A DNA stretch of 64,000 nucleotides, from contig ATWE01000010.1 in assembly GCA_000421085.1 (NCBI GenBank), positions 62,001 through 126,000 of the forward strand. The letters are read 5' to 3'. Under the pieces are notes generated by a model. It worked only from the letters and a program-made list of their open reading frames with translations, made no database searches and was not told the DNA's origin. Shown here in pieces: positions 26,907 to 37,257 of the stretch. The position numbers were made by a program, and so were the translations under genes. Every line of letters begins with the position of its first letter. Position 1 is the first letter of the stretch. The stretch is from Ensifer sp. USDA 6670 (GTDB lineage Bacteria > Pseudomonadota > Alphaproteobacteria > Rhizobiales > Rhizobiaceae).

Positions 26907-27788
26907 TCACTTCTTGCGCGGGAAACGCTTGGCGAAGTCGTCGGCCATCTCGTTCATCGTCACGAACCTCACGCCCGGATGCTTGATCATATGGGCATAA
27001 AGCCGCTCCAGCATCATCAGCACCTGCGGCCGGCCGGCGACGTCTGGGTGGATGGTGATCGGGAAGACCGCATAGTCCATCTCACGGTAGACCCAGTCGA
27101 ACTGGTCGCGCCACATTTCCTCGATCTGGCGCGGATTGACGAAGCCGTGGCTGTTCGGCGCCTTCTTGATGAACATCATCGGCGGCAGATCGTCGAGATA
27201 CCACGAGGCCGGGATTTCGATGAGATCGGTCTCGTGGCCGCGCTTCAGCGGCACCATCCAGTCGGTCGGCTTTTGGGAATAGTCGATCTTCGTCCAGCTG
27301 TCCCCGACACGCACATAGTAGGGCGTGAAGTCGTTGTGCATCAGCGAGTGGTCGTACTTAATGCCGCGCTCGAGCAGCAGCTCGTTCGTGACGTTGGAGA
27401 ATTCCCACCAGGGCGCGACATAGCCGGTCGGGCGCTTGCCCGAGAGCTTCGTGACGAGATCGATGCACTTGTCGAGCACCTCCGTCTCCTGCTCGCGGGT
27501 CATCGCGATCGGGTTTTCATGCGTGTAGCCATGGATGCCGATTTCGTGGCCGGCATCGGCGACAGCCTGCATCTGCTCGGGGAAGGTCTCGATCGAGTGG
27601 CCCGGAATGAACCAGGTCGTCTTGATGCCGAGACGTTCAAAGAGCTTCAGGAGCCGCATGCTGCCGACCTCGCCGGCAAAAAGGCCGCGCGAGATGTCAT
27701 CGGGCGAATCCTCACCGCCATAGGAGCCGAGCCATCCTGCCACGGCATCCACGTCGATGCCGAAACCGCACAAAATCTCTTTCGCCAT
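26907..27788 (-). CDS. Polysaccharide deacetylase-family hydrolase (PuuE-like)
   Basis: A 293-residue NodB-homology metalloenzyme: GIDVDAV near the N-terminus, the HGYTHE metal His pair (about 106-111), YVAPWWEFS and [11 protein letters not shown]. The PuuE-like branch includes cofactor-free allantoinases and amide or imide hydrolases rather than chitin deacetylases. With an amidase and biotin carboxylase nearby, hydrolysis of a cyclic or linear amide is more likely than a polysaccharide role; that is inference. AAGGAGATA precedes ATG 27788. Confidence 0.82.
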   Translation of the reverse strand: MAKEILCGFGIDVDAVAGWLGSYGGEDSPDDISRGLFAGEVGSMRLLKLFERLGIKTTWFIPGHSIETFPEQMQAVADAGHEIGIHGYTHENPIAMTREQETEVLDKCIDLVTKLSGKRPTGYVAPWWEFSNVTNELLLERGIKYDHSLMHNDFTPYYVRVGDSWTKIDYSQKPTDWMVPLKRGHETDLIEIPASWYLDDLPPMMFIKKAPNSHGFVNPRQIEEMWRDQFDWVYREMDYAVFPITIHPDVAGRPQVLMMLERLYAHMIKHPGVRFVTMNEMADDFAKRFPRKK

Positions 27789-27827
27789 TGGGGTATCTCC
27801 TTGGTTCCCTGAAATAGTCTCGGGTGA

Positions 27828-28922
<1,095 letters not shown>

Positions 28923-28950
28923 GAGGGAAGTCTCCCGAATTGCCGGTCAG

Positions 28951-28978
28951 GGACCGGGGCCACGCGCGTCCCCGGTCC
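28951..28978. other. Intra-operon hairpin after the binding-protein gene
   Basis: GGACCGGGG (28951-28959) and CCCCGGTCC (28970-28978) form a perfect 9-bp stem. Such hairpins after binding-protein genes often protect the upstream mRNA and raise binding-protein yield; this is inference. Confidence 0.45.
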
Positions 28979-28991
28979 GCTCGTCTTGGGA

Positions 28992-30221
28992 TCAGGCGTT
29001 GAGGAACTCATCCCACTTCTGGATGAGGTGGTCGTATTCTTCCGGCCACTGGTGCCAGTACGCGACGTTCTTGGAACGCTCCTCCAGCGAGCCGCCGTCG
29101 CGCAGGTCGCCTTCCTTGATGCCGCGCTCTTCCGCGCCGACCCAGGGCTTGCCCTCGTACCAGAAGGCGTATTTCTCCGGCGCCATGACGTTCTTTATGT
29201 TTGTCGACGGGGAGTAGTAGCCCTGTTCGGAGACGGTGACGCCCGGCTCGCCCGAGAGCCAGTAGTCGGCATAGGCTATGACGGCGTCGCGATTGCTCGT
29301 GCCGGCAATCATCGATGGACCGATCGCCCATCCGCGGTAGCCTTCCTTTGGAACGGCGTATTTGGCCGCCTTGCCCTGTGCCTTGACGGCCATGACGGCC
29401 GGTTGCCAGGCATCGGAAACGACCATTTCGCCGGATGCCATGAGGTTGACGAGTTCGCCGAAATCGCCCCAAAGCGCCCGGAACTGACCTTCCTTCTTCT
29501 TGGAGATGAGGAAGGCAGCAGCCTCGTCGATATCGGCAGCGGTCGGATTGCCCGGATTCTTCACATCGGAAAGGCCGAGCGAGTTCATGGCCATGATGGC
29601 CTGGCCGAAGGCGATCAGCGGATCGGTGTTCAGGCCCGACTTGCCCTTCCACTTCGGATCGAAGATGCAGGCCCAGGTATTGGCTTCCTCCTCGGAAACC
29701 ACGTCGGGATTGTAGCCGATCGAGTCATAGTTGTAGACGGCAGGAACCATGTTGAGCACGGTCTGGGCCTCGTCCGCCCAGATCTGGCCGACGATCTGAG
29801 CGGAGCGGTCCCACTTGTCGCTTACCATGGTGAAGGTATCGCGGATATTCCCCCAGTTCTTCAACGAGACTGCCGGGATCGTCTCCACATTGTTGGTCAT
29901 GACGATGGAGGGCAGGCGCTCGGCGATGATTTCCCAGCAGTCATAATCCTTCGAGCCCGAGAGGATTTTCGTCTGCGCATCGGGGAAGGTCGCGGCAGTG
30001 CCCGACGTGCCGCCGACACCCGAGGCCTTTTTGAATTCTTCGAGGATGCGTTCCTGCACCGTCACCGAGAGGCCAATGGTGCGGAGCTGCTGGCCGGCAA
30101 GGTCAGCGGCCTGTGCAAATGCCATGCGCGAGCACAGGAATGGCGTGCCGCCCATCGCCAGCGCCATCACCCCAGCCGAGCGCTTGAGAAGCGAGCGGCG
30201 ATTGATTTCCGACTTGATCAT
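28992..30221 (-). CDS. Periplasmic ABC solute-binding protein (PotD-like, Tat-type signal)
   Basis: A 409-residue binding protein with an RR signal (INRRSLLKRSAG, about 7-18, hydrophobic core, cleavage near FAQA) that fits Tat export. The mature part is a family 1/PotD-like binding fold (ADEAQTVLNMVPAVYNYDSIGYNP; GYRGWAIGPSMIAG; SEQGYYSP). Polyamines are the commonest ligands, but related proteins bind other amines and opine-like compounds. It is cotranscribed with permease and ATPase genes of the same operon. ATG 30221 has GGAGAAGAG upstream. Confidence 0.87.
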   Translation of the reverse strand: MIKSEINRRSLLKRSAGVMALAMGGTPFLCSRMAFAQAADLAGQQLRTIGLSVTVQERILEEFKKASGVGGTSGTAATFPDAQTKILSGSKDYDCWEIIAERLPSIVMTNNVETIPAVSLKNWGNIRDTFTMVSDKWDRSAQIVGQIWADEAQTVLNMVPAVYNYDSIGYNPDVVSEEEANTWACIFDPKWKGKSGLNTDPLIAFGQAIMAMNSLGLSDVKNPGNPTAADIDEAAAFLISKKKEGQFRALWGDFGELVNLMASGEMVVSDAWQPAVMAVKAQGKAAKYAVPKEGYRGWAIGPSMIAGTSNRDAVIAYADYWLSGEPGVTVSEQGYYSPSTNIKNVMAPEKYAFWYEGKPWVGAEERGIKEGDLRDGGSLEERSKNVAYWHQWPEEYDHLIQKWDEFLNA

Positions 30222-30293
30222 ATCTCTTCTCCAGTTCCTATCGTTCCCCGGAGCTGCCGTTGCAGCCCCTGTCCCCCGCCCTCCCGGGACGGC

Positions 30294-31061
30294 TCAGTAC
30301 CGGCCCACGAGAAGGCCGCCATCCACGACCAGCACCTGGCCGGTCATGTATCTCGCGCTGTCGGAGGCGAGGAACGCGGCGACATCGGCGATGTCCTCTC
30401 CCGTCCCGAGCCGCCCCATTGGAATGAACTCGGCCGCCTTCTCGGCCCCCGCGGGACCAAGAGAATTCTCTTCGGAGAGAAGCTGGGCGGTGCGGATGTA
30501 GCCCGGTGCTATGCCGTTCACGCGCACGCCGTCGCGCGCCATCTCGACCGCCAGCCCGCGGACGAGGCCTACGACGCCTGATTTCGCCGCCGAATAGTGC
30601 ACGTGTTCGTCCCAGCCATAGGCGACGCCCATGATGGAGGAGAGTGCGATGACGGCGCCGGATTTGCGGGAGCGCATGCCGGGCGCGGCGGCGCGCACGA
30701 GACGGAAGATACCCTTGAGGTCGATATCGAAGGTCTGATCCCACTTCTCATCGGTCAGATCGGCAAGTGGCGTGCGATGAGCGATGCCGGCATTGGCGAC
30801 GATGACGTCGATCCGGCCATGCCGCGCCTCGACATCGGCAACGAGCGCGTCGGTCGCCGCCGTCGAGCGTACGTCGTAGTGATGGAACTCGGCCGAACCG
30901 CCCGCGCCGGTGATAGCTGCCACCGCCTCACGGCCTTCCTTCTCTAGGATATCGGTTACGACAACATGGTCGCCCAGCGCGCCGAAGGCTTTCGCGGTGG
31001 CCGCGCCGATGCCGATACCGGCGCCTGTGACGATGACGATGCGTTTCCTGTCTGCGGTCAT
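30294..31061 (-). CDS. Short-chain dehydrogenase/reductase
   Basis: A 255-residue classical SDR: TGAGIGIG cofactor motif (about 11-18), NAG near residue 84, catalytic Ser/Tyr/Lys in ALSSIMG and YSAAKSG, and a terminal VVDGG. NAD(P) preference is not clear; the loop after strand 2 (VVTDI) carries an Asp, which favours NAD. ATG 31061 follows GGAGAC; the longer frame starts with TTG and is rejected. It probably oxidises an alcohol or reduces a carbonyl in the operon's pathway. Confidence 0.88.
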   Translation of the reverse strand: MTADRKRIVIVTGAGIGIGAATAKAFGALGDHVVVTDILEKEGREAVAAITGAGGSAEFHHYDVRSTAATDALVADVEARHGRIDVIVANAGIAHRTPLADLTDEKWDQTFDIDLKGIFRLVRAAAPGMRSRKSGAVIALSSIMGVAYGWDEHVHYSAAKSGVVGLVRGLAVEMARDGVRVNGIAPGYIRTAQLLSEENSLGPAGAEKAAEFIPMGRLGTGEDIADVAAFLASDSARYMTGQVLVVDGGLLVGRY

Positions 31062-31075
31062 GGGAGTCTCCGGAT

Positions 31076-31810
31076 TCAAAGCATGACGTCGCCGGAATTG
31101 GGTCCGAGCGTTTGTCCGACGAAGAGGCTGGCCGCGGGTGAAGCGAGGAAGGCGACGGTCTCGGCCACCTCCTCCGGCTCGCCGAAGCGGCCGAGAGGAA
31201 GCTCGGCCTTCTTGGCGGCGCGCCAGTCCTCCGAGAGCTGCATCACAAGCGGCGTGTTGATCGGCCCCGGCGCGACAGCGTTCACGCGGACGCCGCGAGC
31301 GGAAACTTCACGGGCCAGTGCCTTGGTCATGCCGATGATGGCGGCCTTGGCGCCGGAATAGTGCACGAGCTCGACACCGCCGATCTGCCCGAGCTGCGAG
31401 GCAACATTGACGATGACGCCGGTCCCCACCGCCAGCATCGCCGGCAACACGGCCCTGGTCATCAGGAAGGTGCCGCGCACATGGACGGCGAACATGCGGT
31501 CGAAATCACCGACCTCGAGGTTTTCGAACAGCGCCTGATGGGCGATGCCGGCATTGTTGACGAGCAGCGACACTTCCCCATGCGCCGCAACGGCGGCACC
31601 GTGAATGGCGGCGGCATCGGCTTCCCTGGAGACGTCGCCCGCGACGGCCGCGGCCCTGCCGCCTGAGGTACGGATTTCATCAGCCACCGCCTCGGCCCGC
31701 TCCCGTGAGAGATCATTGACCGTGACCGCATAGCCTTCTGCGGCAAGTTTCAGGGCGATGGCGCGGCCAATGCCGGAGCCCGCGCCGGTAACGAGAGCGC
31801 TCCCCGCCAT
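31076..31810 (-). CDS. Short-chain dehydrogenase/reductase
   Basis: A second classical SDR, 244 residues, with TGAGSGIG (about 7-14), NNAGIAHQ, the YSGAKAA catalytic motif and APGPINTP. Its loop after strand 2 reads VNDLSRE. ATG 31810 overlaps the stop of the upstream permease gene (TGATG) and has AGGAGGAGG before it. The paired SDRs, 15 bases apart, suggest two successive oxidoreductions or two stereoisomers. Confidence 0.88.
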   Translation of the reverse strand: MAGSALVTGAGSGIGRAIALKLAAEGYAVTVNDLSRERAEAVADEIRTSGGRAAAVAGDVSREADAAAIHGAAVAAHGEVSLLVNNAGIAHQALFENLEVGDFDRMFAVHVRGTFLMTRAVLPAMLAVGTGVIVNVASQLGQIGGVELVHYSGAKAAIIGMTKALAREVSARGVRVNAVAPGPINTPLVMQLSEDWRAAKKAELPLGRFGEPEEVAETVAFLASPAASLFVGQTLGPNSGDVML

Positions 31811-32655
31811 CACGCCTCCTCCTGGATCGCCACGCGCTTGGCGCGGCGCACCGACAGCCCCATCAGCACGGCATAGGTTCCGAGCAGCGCGAAGGAGAAC
31901 AGCGTCGTGAGCACACCGAAGGCGAAGACGTTCGGATGCACTTCCACCGAGAAGGTGCCGTAGATGGCGAGCGGCAGCGTCAGGTCCCTTCCCGAGGCGA
32001 AGAGCGTGCGCGAGAACTCGTCATAGGAGAGCGTGAAGGCGAACAGCATGGCCGAGAGCACGCCGGGGAAGATCAGCGGGAAGGTGACCTTGCGGAAAGT
32101 GCGCGCCGGCGTGACGCCGAGCGACCAGGCCGCCTCTTCCACGCTCGGATCGAAGCGATTGAAGATCGCCAGCATGACGAGGAAGGCGAAGGGGAATGTA
32201 TAGACGACGTGCAGCACGAAGGCCGTGCCCCACCAGTGCCGGTCGATGCCGAGCGTGTTGGCGACAAGTGCCATACCGAGGCCGACCAGCACGCCGGGCA
32301 CCATCATTCCGAGCACGATGAGATAGAAGACGACACCCGAGCCGCGGAATTTCTTGCGGAAGGCCTGGGCTGCGGTAACGCCAAGCACGGTCGAGACGAT
32401 CATCGTCATCACGGCGAGCGCCAGCGAGCGGACCAGCGCCTGCTCGATCGGCAGCGGGGCGATACGGGAGGGAGGAGTCAGGCCGAAGAGGTGTTTGTAC
32501 CAATAGGTCGACCATTCGATGATCGGAAACTGCGGCCCGCCCTCCGGTCCGATCTGGAAGGAGAGGACGGCAAGGATCGCGAGCGGACCATAGAGGAAGA
32601 CGATGAACAGCGCCGTATAAAAGCCGAGGCCAAGTTTGATGCCGGATGCGTTCAT
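31810..32655 (-). CDS. ABC transporter permease, PotC type
   Basis: A 281-residue inner-membrane permease with six predicted membrane helices. The binding-protein-dependent transport EAA loop (EEAAWSLGVTPARTFRKVTFPLIFP region, about 175-195) contacts the ATPase. It pairs with the permease encoded three bases upstream. Confidence 0.9.
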   Translation of the reverse strand: MNASGIKLGLGFYTALFIVFLYGPLAILAVLSFQIGPEGGPQFPIIEWSTYWYKHLFGLTPPSRIAPLPIEQALVRSLALAVMTMIVSTVLGVTAAQAFRKKFRGSGVVFYLIVLGMMVPGVLVGLGMALVANTLGIDRHWWGTAFVLHVVYTFPFAFLVMLAIFNRFDPSVEEAAWSLGVTPARTFRKVTFPLIFPGVLSAMLFAFTLSYDEFSRTLFASGRDLTLPLAIYGTFSVEVHPNVFAFGVLTTLFSFALLGTYAVLMGLSVRRAKRVAIQEEA

Positions 32656-32658
32656 GGC

Positions 32659-33564
32659 TCAGAGCTCCTTCCTGAGATCGACGACCCGAAGTAGAGCCGC
32701 GACGACCGCGCCCATCAGGATGGTCAGCACCACGCCGGCGACGGCGGCGAATGCCCATTTCAACGAGCCGACCTGGGTGACGATGATGTTGCCGAGAAGG
32801 TTGACCTTGCGGCCGGAAAGGGCGGCGGAGGTGGCGAACTCGCCGAGCACCATGACGGAGACGAAGATCGCGCCCACCACCACGCCAGGCATGGAGAGCG
32901 GCAGGATGATGGTGCGGAAGATGCGCCAGAAGCCCGCGCCGAGATCCTGCGCCGCCTCGATGACCGAGGGGTCGATGCGGCCAAGCATGAAGGCGATCGG
33001 TCCGACCATGAAGACGCAATAGATCTGCGTCATCCCGATGATGACGGAGAGCTCGGAGAACAGCAGCACCTCGATCGGCTGCGTTATGACGCCGATCTTC
33101 ATGAGGATCATGTTGATGGCCCCCTCCTTGCCGAGCATCGGCCGCCAGGCGAGCACGCGGATGAGGAAGGAGGTCCAGAACGGAATGACGCAGAGCACCA
33201 GCAGCGCCGTCGAGAGCGTCTTGTTCTTGACGAAGAGCCCCACAAAGAGAGCTGCCGGGTAGCCGACGAGCAATGTGGAAACGAGCACGATCAGCCAGAT
33301 GCGGATCGTCGTCCACAGCGCGCCGAGATATGTTTCGGACGAGAAGAAAGCGACCCAGCTCTTCAGCGTCAGCGTCGGCTCGATCTTGAAGGTGGTCTGA
33401 GTCCAGAAGGAAACATAGACCATCATCAGGATGGGAGCGACGAGGAAGAGCAGCATCCACAGGACGCCGGGGGCGAGCAGAAGAGCCGTGCGGTCGGGCT
33501 GCTTGCGGGTGGGAGGCGCCGCCGTTTCGACGGACGTGTCATGGTGGGTGGCAGCCATCGTCAT
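32659..33564 (-). CDS. ABC transporter permease, PotB type
   Basis: A 301-residue permease with a hydrophilic N-terminal ~25 residues and six helices. The EAA loop (EAAQDLGAGFWRIFRTIILP, about 211-230) is intact. It is transcribed between the ATPase (46-base gap) and the PotC-type gene. ATG 33564 has GGAG upstream; ATG 33558 is an alternative. Confidence 0.9.
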   Translation of the reverse strand: MTMAATHHDTSVETAAPPTRKQPDRTALLLAPGVLWMLLFLVAPILMMVYVSFWTQTTFKIEPTLTLKSWVAFFSSETYLGALWTTIRIWLIVLVSTLLVGYPAALFVGLFVKNKTLSTALLVLCVIPFWTSFLIRVLAWRPMLGKEGAINMILMKIGVITQPIEVLLFSELSVIIGMTQIYCVFMVGPIAFMLGRIDPSVIEAAQDLGAGFWRIFRTIILPLSMPGVVVGAIFVSVMVLGEFATSAALSGRKVNLLGNIIVTQVGSLKWAFAAVAGVVLTILMGAVVAALLRVVDLRKEL

Positions 33565-33609
33565 CTCTCATTCTCCGGGTGGAAAGGGGCAGGACCGGCG
33601 ACAGGATTC

Positions 33610-34683
33610 TCAATCGAAGACAAGGGCGTCCTCCCGTTTCCAGACGAGGGCGTAGCGGGCCTTCTCCTCGAAGGCTTCGGGTGCGGCATGGCTGAGATGG
33701 GTCTCCACCTCGAAGACGCGACCGTCGTCGAGCGTGAAGAAGGAATTGATCGCCGCCCCTGAATACTCGCTCGCGACGAAGCTCGCCTCGATGCGCACCT
33801 CGTCGCCAGCGGCCGCCGCATCCCGGGGGCGGATTGCGACGCGGTCGTAACGGATGGCATAGGCCTGCTTGCCGGAGGTCAGCCTGGTGCCGCCCAGCGC
33901 CAGCCGGCCGACGGGGCTCTCGAAGGCATCGCCCGAAACCGCGCCGGGGAAAATGTTGTAGCAGTTGAGGAAGCGCGCGACGTCGGCCGAGGCCGGACGG
34001 CTGTAGAGCGTTCCGGCATCGGCCGACTGCGCGATGCGGCCGCGATCGAGAACCAGCACGGTATCGCCCATGGCCAGCGCCTCGGTCTCCGAGCCGGTGA
34101 CATGGAGGAAGGTGACGCCGCAGCGCTCGCGGATGGTGCGCAGTTCGCCGCGCATGCGGGTGCGCAGATTGGCGTCGAGCGCGCCGAGCGGTTCGTCGAG
34201 CAGCACCATGCTCGGCTCCGTCACCAGCGTGCGGGCAAGCGCCACGCGCTGCTTCTGGCCGCCGGAAATCTGCGTGACCGCCCGGTCCTCCAGGCCCGAA
34301 AGACCGACGAGGCCGATCATGTCGCGCACCTTCGCAGCGACGATCTTCGTGTCCGTCACGGGGTCGACAGCGCGGTTCGAGAGGCCGAAAGCGATATTCT
34401 GCGCGACGCTCAAATGCGGGAAAAGGGCGAAGTTCTGGAAGACGAAGCCGATGCCGCGCTCATGGGGCGGAATGCTGTCGATGCGCTTGCCGGCGAAGAG
34501 GATTTCCCCGCCGTCTGGCTGATCGAAGCCGGCGATAACGCGCAGGAGCGTCGTCTTGCCCGAACCGCTTGGGCCAAGCAGCGAGACGTAGGAGTTTTCC
34601 GAGAGCGCCGCATCGACGCCCGCAAGCGCCGGCACGCCGGAGAAGGCCTTGTGCACATTCTTCAGTTGAAGGACGGATGTCAC
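33610..34683 (-). CDS. ABC transporter ATPase, PotA type (first gene of operon)
   Basis: A 357-residue ATPase with GPSGSGKTTLLR, ISGGQKQRVALAR (a slightly divergent signature), MVLLDEPLGALD and a C-terminal TOBE region. I place the start at GTG 34683, where the domain begins (TSVLQLKNVHKAF); the frame continues ~40 residues upstream without family similarity. It is first in the leftward operon, and its promoter lies in 34684-35212 with the GntR boxes. Confidence 0.85.
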   Translation of the reverse strand: MTSVLQLKNVHKAFSGVPALAGVDAALSENSYVSLLGPSGSGKTTLLRVIAGFDQPDGGEILFAGKRIDSIPPHERGIGFVFQNFALFPHLSVAQNIAFGLSNRAVDPVTDTKIVAAKVRDMIGLVGLSGLEDRAVTQISGGQKQRVALARTLVTEPSMVLLDEPLGALDANLRTRMRGELRTIRERCGVTFLHVTGSETEALAMGDTVLVLDRGRIAQSADAGTLYSRPASADVARFLNCYNIFPGAVSGDAFESPVGRLALGGTRLTSGKQAYAIRYDRVAIRPRDAAAAGDEVRIEASFVASEYSGAAINSFFTLDDGRVFEVETHLSHAAPEAFEEKARYALVWKREDALVFD

Positions 34684-34890
34684 CTCTGTTCCCACCAGTT
34701 CGGGCCCGGATTTTTCGCGGAAGGCTTCGCAATCCGCCGGACGCGCGAAGGCGGCCAGAGAAGGCAAAAGGCTCCCATTCCCACCTCGGTCAGAGGTGCG
34801 GCGCAGCAATTATCCTGGGCATTTCGTTTCGTTCCACCTGCGACGCCTCTTCCGGGCGTCTTGTTGCTAAAACCATGACATGAATGATTT

Positions 34891-34903
34891 TTGTATGCAA
34901 TAG
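34891..34903. promoter_or_regulatory. Candidate GntR operator, box 1
   Basis: TTGTATGCAATAG lies 208 bases before the ABC operon start and differs in one position from box 2 at 35121-35133. The core approximates the TTGTATACAA palindrome typical of FCD-class GntR regulators. It sits in an AT-rich stretch (about 34880-34930) likely to hold the operon promoter. The rest of the 34684-35212 gap shows no ORF I support. Confidence 0.5.
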
Positions 34904-35120
34904 ACTTTTTTAGAAATTTCTGTCGCAAAAAGACATCGCCGTGCGCCCATAGAACTTCTGTTGCGACTGCATGCTTTTCGGGGCTGCGGCACTCACTTCA
35001 TATACTGATTTCTCGCGCAATTGGTGCAAGTTCCGTTATCGTGGCACAGCTTGGCGCGCCCGCCTCCGCACGGGCAACATCGCCTCAGGCTTGCTTCGCC
35101 ACGTGAGGCGACCTCAATCT

Positions 35121-35133
35121 TTGTATTCAATAG
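35121..35133. promoter_or_regulatory. Candidate GntR operator, box 2
   Basis: TTGTATTCAATAG, 80 bases before the regulator start, is a 12/13 match and same-orientation repeat of box 1. Similarity extends into the flanks (TTTGTAT...TTT). It suggests autoregulation. Confidence 0.5.
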
Positions 35134-35212
35134 TCATTTATTCCATTCTTTCCTTACGGCAGAGAATACGTCAAAGTGGAGCCGTCCAAGAGGGCGACGG
35201 ATACGAGGATTC

Positions 35213-36223
35213 ATGAAAGACGAGCAGGCAGCCACAGGTACCCAGAGGCGCTATGCGATCGCCGAAGACGTGCTGCGCAGCAATATCGAAACGGGCACGC
35301 TGCCGCCGGGCCTCGTGCTGCTGGAAGGCCCCATTGCCGACATCCTCCAGATATCTCGCGCGCCGGTGCAGAGGGCGCTGCAGGCGCTGGAGGCCGAGGG
35401 GCTGGTGCATCGCTTTTCTGGCCGCGGCTTTCTCGTCGGGCCGCCGGGGGCGAACATCGAGCCGAACCGAACCGATATCAAGGCACTCGGACTGGTCGTG
35501 CCGCGCCACGCGGACGAGGCGCTGCAGAGCCGCTCTTCCTGGGAGCGCATCTACAATCAGGTCGAGGCGGATGTGGCCGGCTGCGTGGTGTTCGGCCGCT
35601 ACCGCATCGTCGAAACGGAGATCGCCGACCATTTCAACGTCAGCCGCACCGTCGTGCGCGACGTGCTGACGCGCCTGCGCGAACGGGGGCTGGTGCGCAA
35701 GAACCAGAGCTCGCACTGGATTGCCGGTCCCCTCACCGCTCAGACGGTGAAGGATCATTTCGTGCTGCGCACGATGCTGGAGCCGCCGGCGATCCGTCTC
35801 GGCGCCCGCGCTGTCGACCAGGCGCGGCTGGAAGCGCTGCTGAACCGCCTGCGTGCCGCCGAGGAGGCGAGTGCCACCGGCTCGCTGCGTGAAAGCGAGG
35901 CGATCCAGACCGAGTTCATAGAATGCTGTGTGCTTGCCGCACCGAACGAGCGGCTCAAGGATCTCGTGCGTAACAATCGCCTGCCGGTGATGGCGACGGA
36001 CCGGCTGTTGCGCCGCCTCGGCCTGCCGGGCGATCCGGCCATTATCACGGAACTGCGGCTGGTGGCAGAGCTTCTGCTGCGTGGGGCGACGGAATCGGCT
36101 GTATCCATGATGGAGACCCATCTGGAGGCGTCGCTCAACCGCACCATCGCGCAGATGAAGATCGTCGCGATCATTCCCGGCCCGAGCGTTACGGCCGCCT
36201 ATCTCACCCCCGTGCTCGACTGA
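35213..36223 (+). CDS. GntR-family regulator with two winged-helix domains
   Basis: The 336-residue protein carries two GntR-type winged helices: about 12-78 (IADILQISRAPVQRALQALEAEGLV) and about 105-175 (EIADHFNVSRTVVRDVLTRLRERGLV). A C-terminal FCD-like all-helical ligand domain follows (about 180-320). Ordinary FadR/FCD regulators have one HTH. ATG 35213 has GAGG upstream; the 64-residue upstream extension is rejected. It diverges from the ABC/amidase operon, so it is the natural controller of that operon, with ligand likely the imported compound or an intermediate. Confidence 0.85.
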   Translation: MKDEQAATGTQRRYAIAEDVLRSNIETGTLPPGLVLLEGPIADILQISRAPVQRALQALEAEGLVHRFSGRGFLVGPPGANIEPNRTDIKALGLVVPRHADEALQSRSSWERIYNQVEADVAGCVVFGRYRIVETEIADHFNVSRTVVRDVLTRLRERGLVRKNQSSHWIAGPLTAQTVKDHFVLRTMLEPPAIRLGARAVDQARLEALLNRLRAAEEASATGSLRESEAIQTEFIECCVLAAPNERLKDLVRNNRLPVMATDRLLRRLGLPGDPAIITELRLVAELLLRGATESAVSMMETHLEASLNRTIAQMKIVAIIPGPSVTAAYLTPVLD

Positions 36224-36285
36224 TCCGCCCTCAGGCGGACCAAATCTCGTCGCGTAGGGATCAGTCGGGCGCATCGCCGCCTCTC

Positions 36286-37257
36286 CTAGGCCAAGGCTTC
36301 ACGCAGGCGCGCCAAGTTCAACTGGCGTACCCTGCGCGCTGCCAGTGCATCCTCCATCGTCACCTTGACGAAGCGGGTGGGCGAATGCGGCTGGAGCTGG
36401 CCGATCAGGTCCATGTCGGCGGAGATGACCGTGCCGACCATGAAGTAGCCGCCGCCGGAGACGGCATCGCGATGCAGGATGATCGGTTCCGTGCCGCCAG
36501 GCACCTGGATCGAGCCATAAGGATAGCAGCTGTCGACGATGTTCGAGGGGTCCGAGCCAGCGCCGAAGGGTTGCTCGCGGTCGACAAAGTCGAGCTTGCG
36601 GCCGCCTTTGAAACGATAGCCCATACGGTCGGCCTCGTTTGCCACCTTCCATTCGTCGGCGAAGAAGTTCTGTTGCGACTCCTCCGTGACACGATGCCAA
36701 TAGAGCCCCGGAAGCACCCGCAGTTCAGCGGACGGGCCCGGCCTACGCCGCAGCGCCTCGGGCACGTTCCGGCCTTCGCTAGCAAGGTTGCTCTTGCCGA
36801 CCGGCAGTTCGTCGCCGGCCGTGAGCGGCCGGCCCTTGTAGCCGCCGAGCGCGCCGATCGGATAGGTCGAGCGGCTCCCCAGCGCCTCCGGCACATCGAT
36901 GCCGCCGGAAACGGCGATGCAGATGCGGGCGCCCGATTTCAGGAAATCGAAGGTTAGCGTCTGGCCGGCCTTGACCTTGAAGGCGGTCCAGCCCGGCTGG
37001 GCGACGCCATCGACCTTGGTCGGCATGTCCGCGCCGGTGACGGCGACCAGCGCATCCTCGGTGAATTCGAGTTTTGGCCCGATGAAGACGGCTTCAAGGC
37101 CCGCCGCGCCCTCGTCGTTGCCGACCAGAAGGTTGGCCGCACGCATCGCGTAACGGTCCATCGCGCCGCCGACGGGAATGCCGAGGTGGAAGTACCCGGG
37201 ACGGCCGAGATCCTGGACGGTGGTTGCAAGTCCGTGGTGGAGAACCTTAATGGCCAT
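36286..37257 (-). CDS. pxpC: PxpC/KipA-type biotin-dependent carboxyltransferase family protein
   Basis: A 323-residue AHS2/KipA-family protein: TTVQDLGRPGYFHLGIPVGGAMD at the N-terminus, SGGIDVP, and the FGAGSDPSNIVDSCYPYGSIQVP block (quoted only in part here as YGSIQVPGG). The family is the C subunit of 5-oxoprolinase and also the second half of the urea-carboxylase carboxyltransferase. Its start overlaps pxpB by 11 bases. It is the last gene of the leftward operon and ends convergent to the GntR gene. Confidence 0.87.
   Translation of the reverse strand: MAIKVLHHGLATTVQDLGRPGYFHLGIPVGGAMDRYAMRAANLLVGNDEGAAGLEAVFIGPKLEFTEDALVAVTGADMPTKVDGVAQPGWTAFKVKAGQTLTFDFLKSGARICIAVSGGIDVPEALGSRSTYPIGALGGYKGRPLTAGDELPVGKSNLASEGRNVPEALRRRPGPSAELRVLPGLYWHRVTEESQQNFFADEWKVANEADRMGYRFKGGRKLDFVDREQPFGAGSDPSNIVDSCYPYGSIQVPGGTEPIILHRDAVSGGGYFMVGTVISADMDLIGQLQPHSPTRFVKVTMEDALAARRVRQLNLARLREALA

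Noticed and set aside
35021..35212. 64-residue N-terminal extension of the GntR regulator
   Set aside because: Covers the proposed operator and AT-rich promoter; no ribosome site, whereas ATG 35213 has one and begins at the HTH domain.
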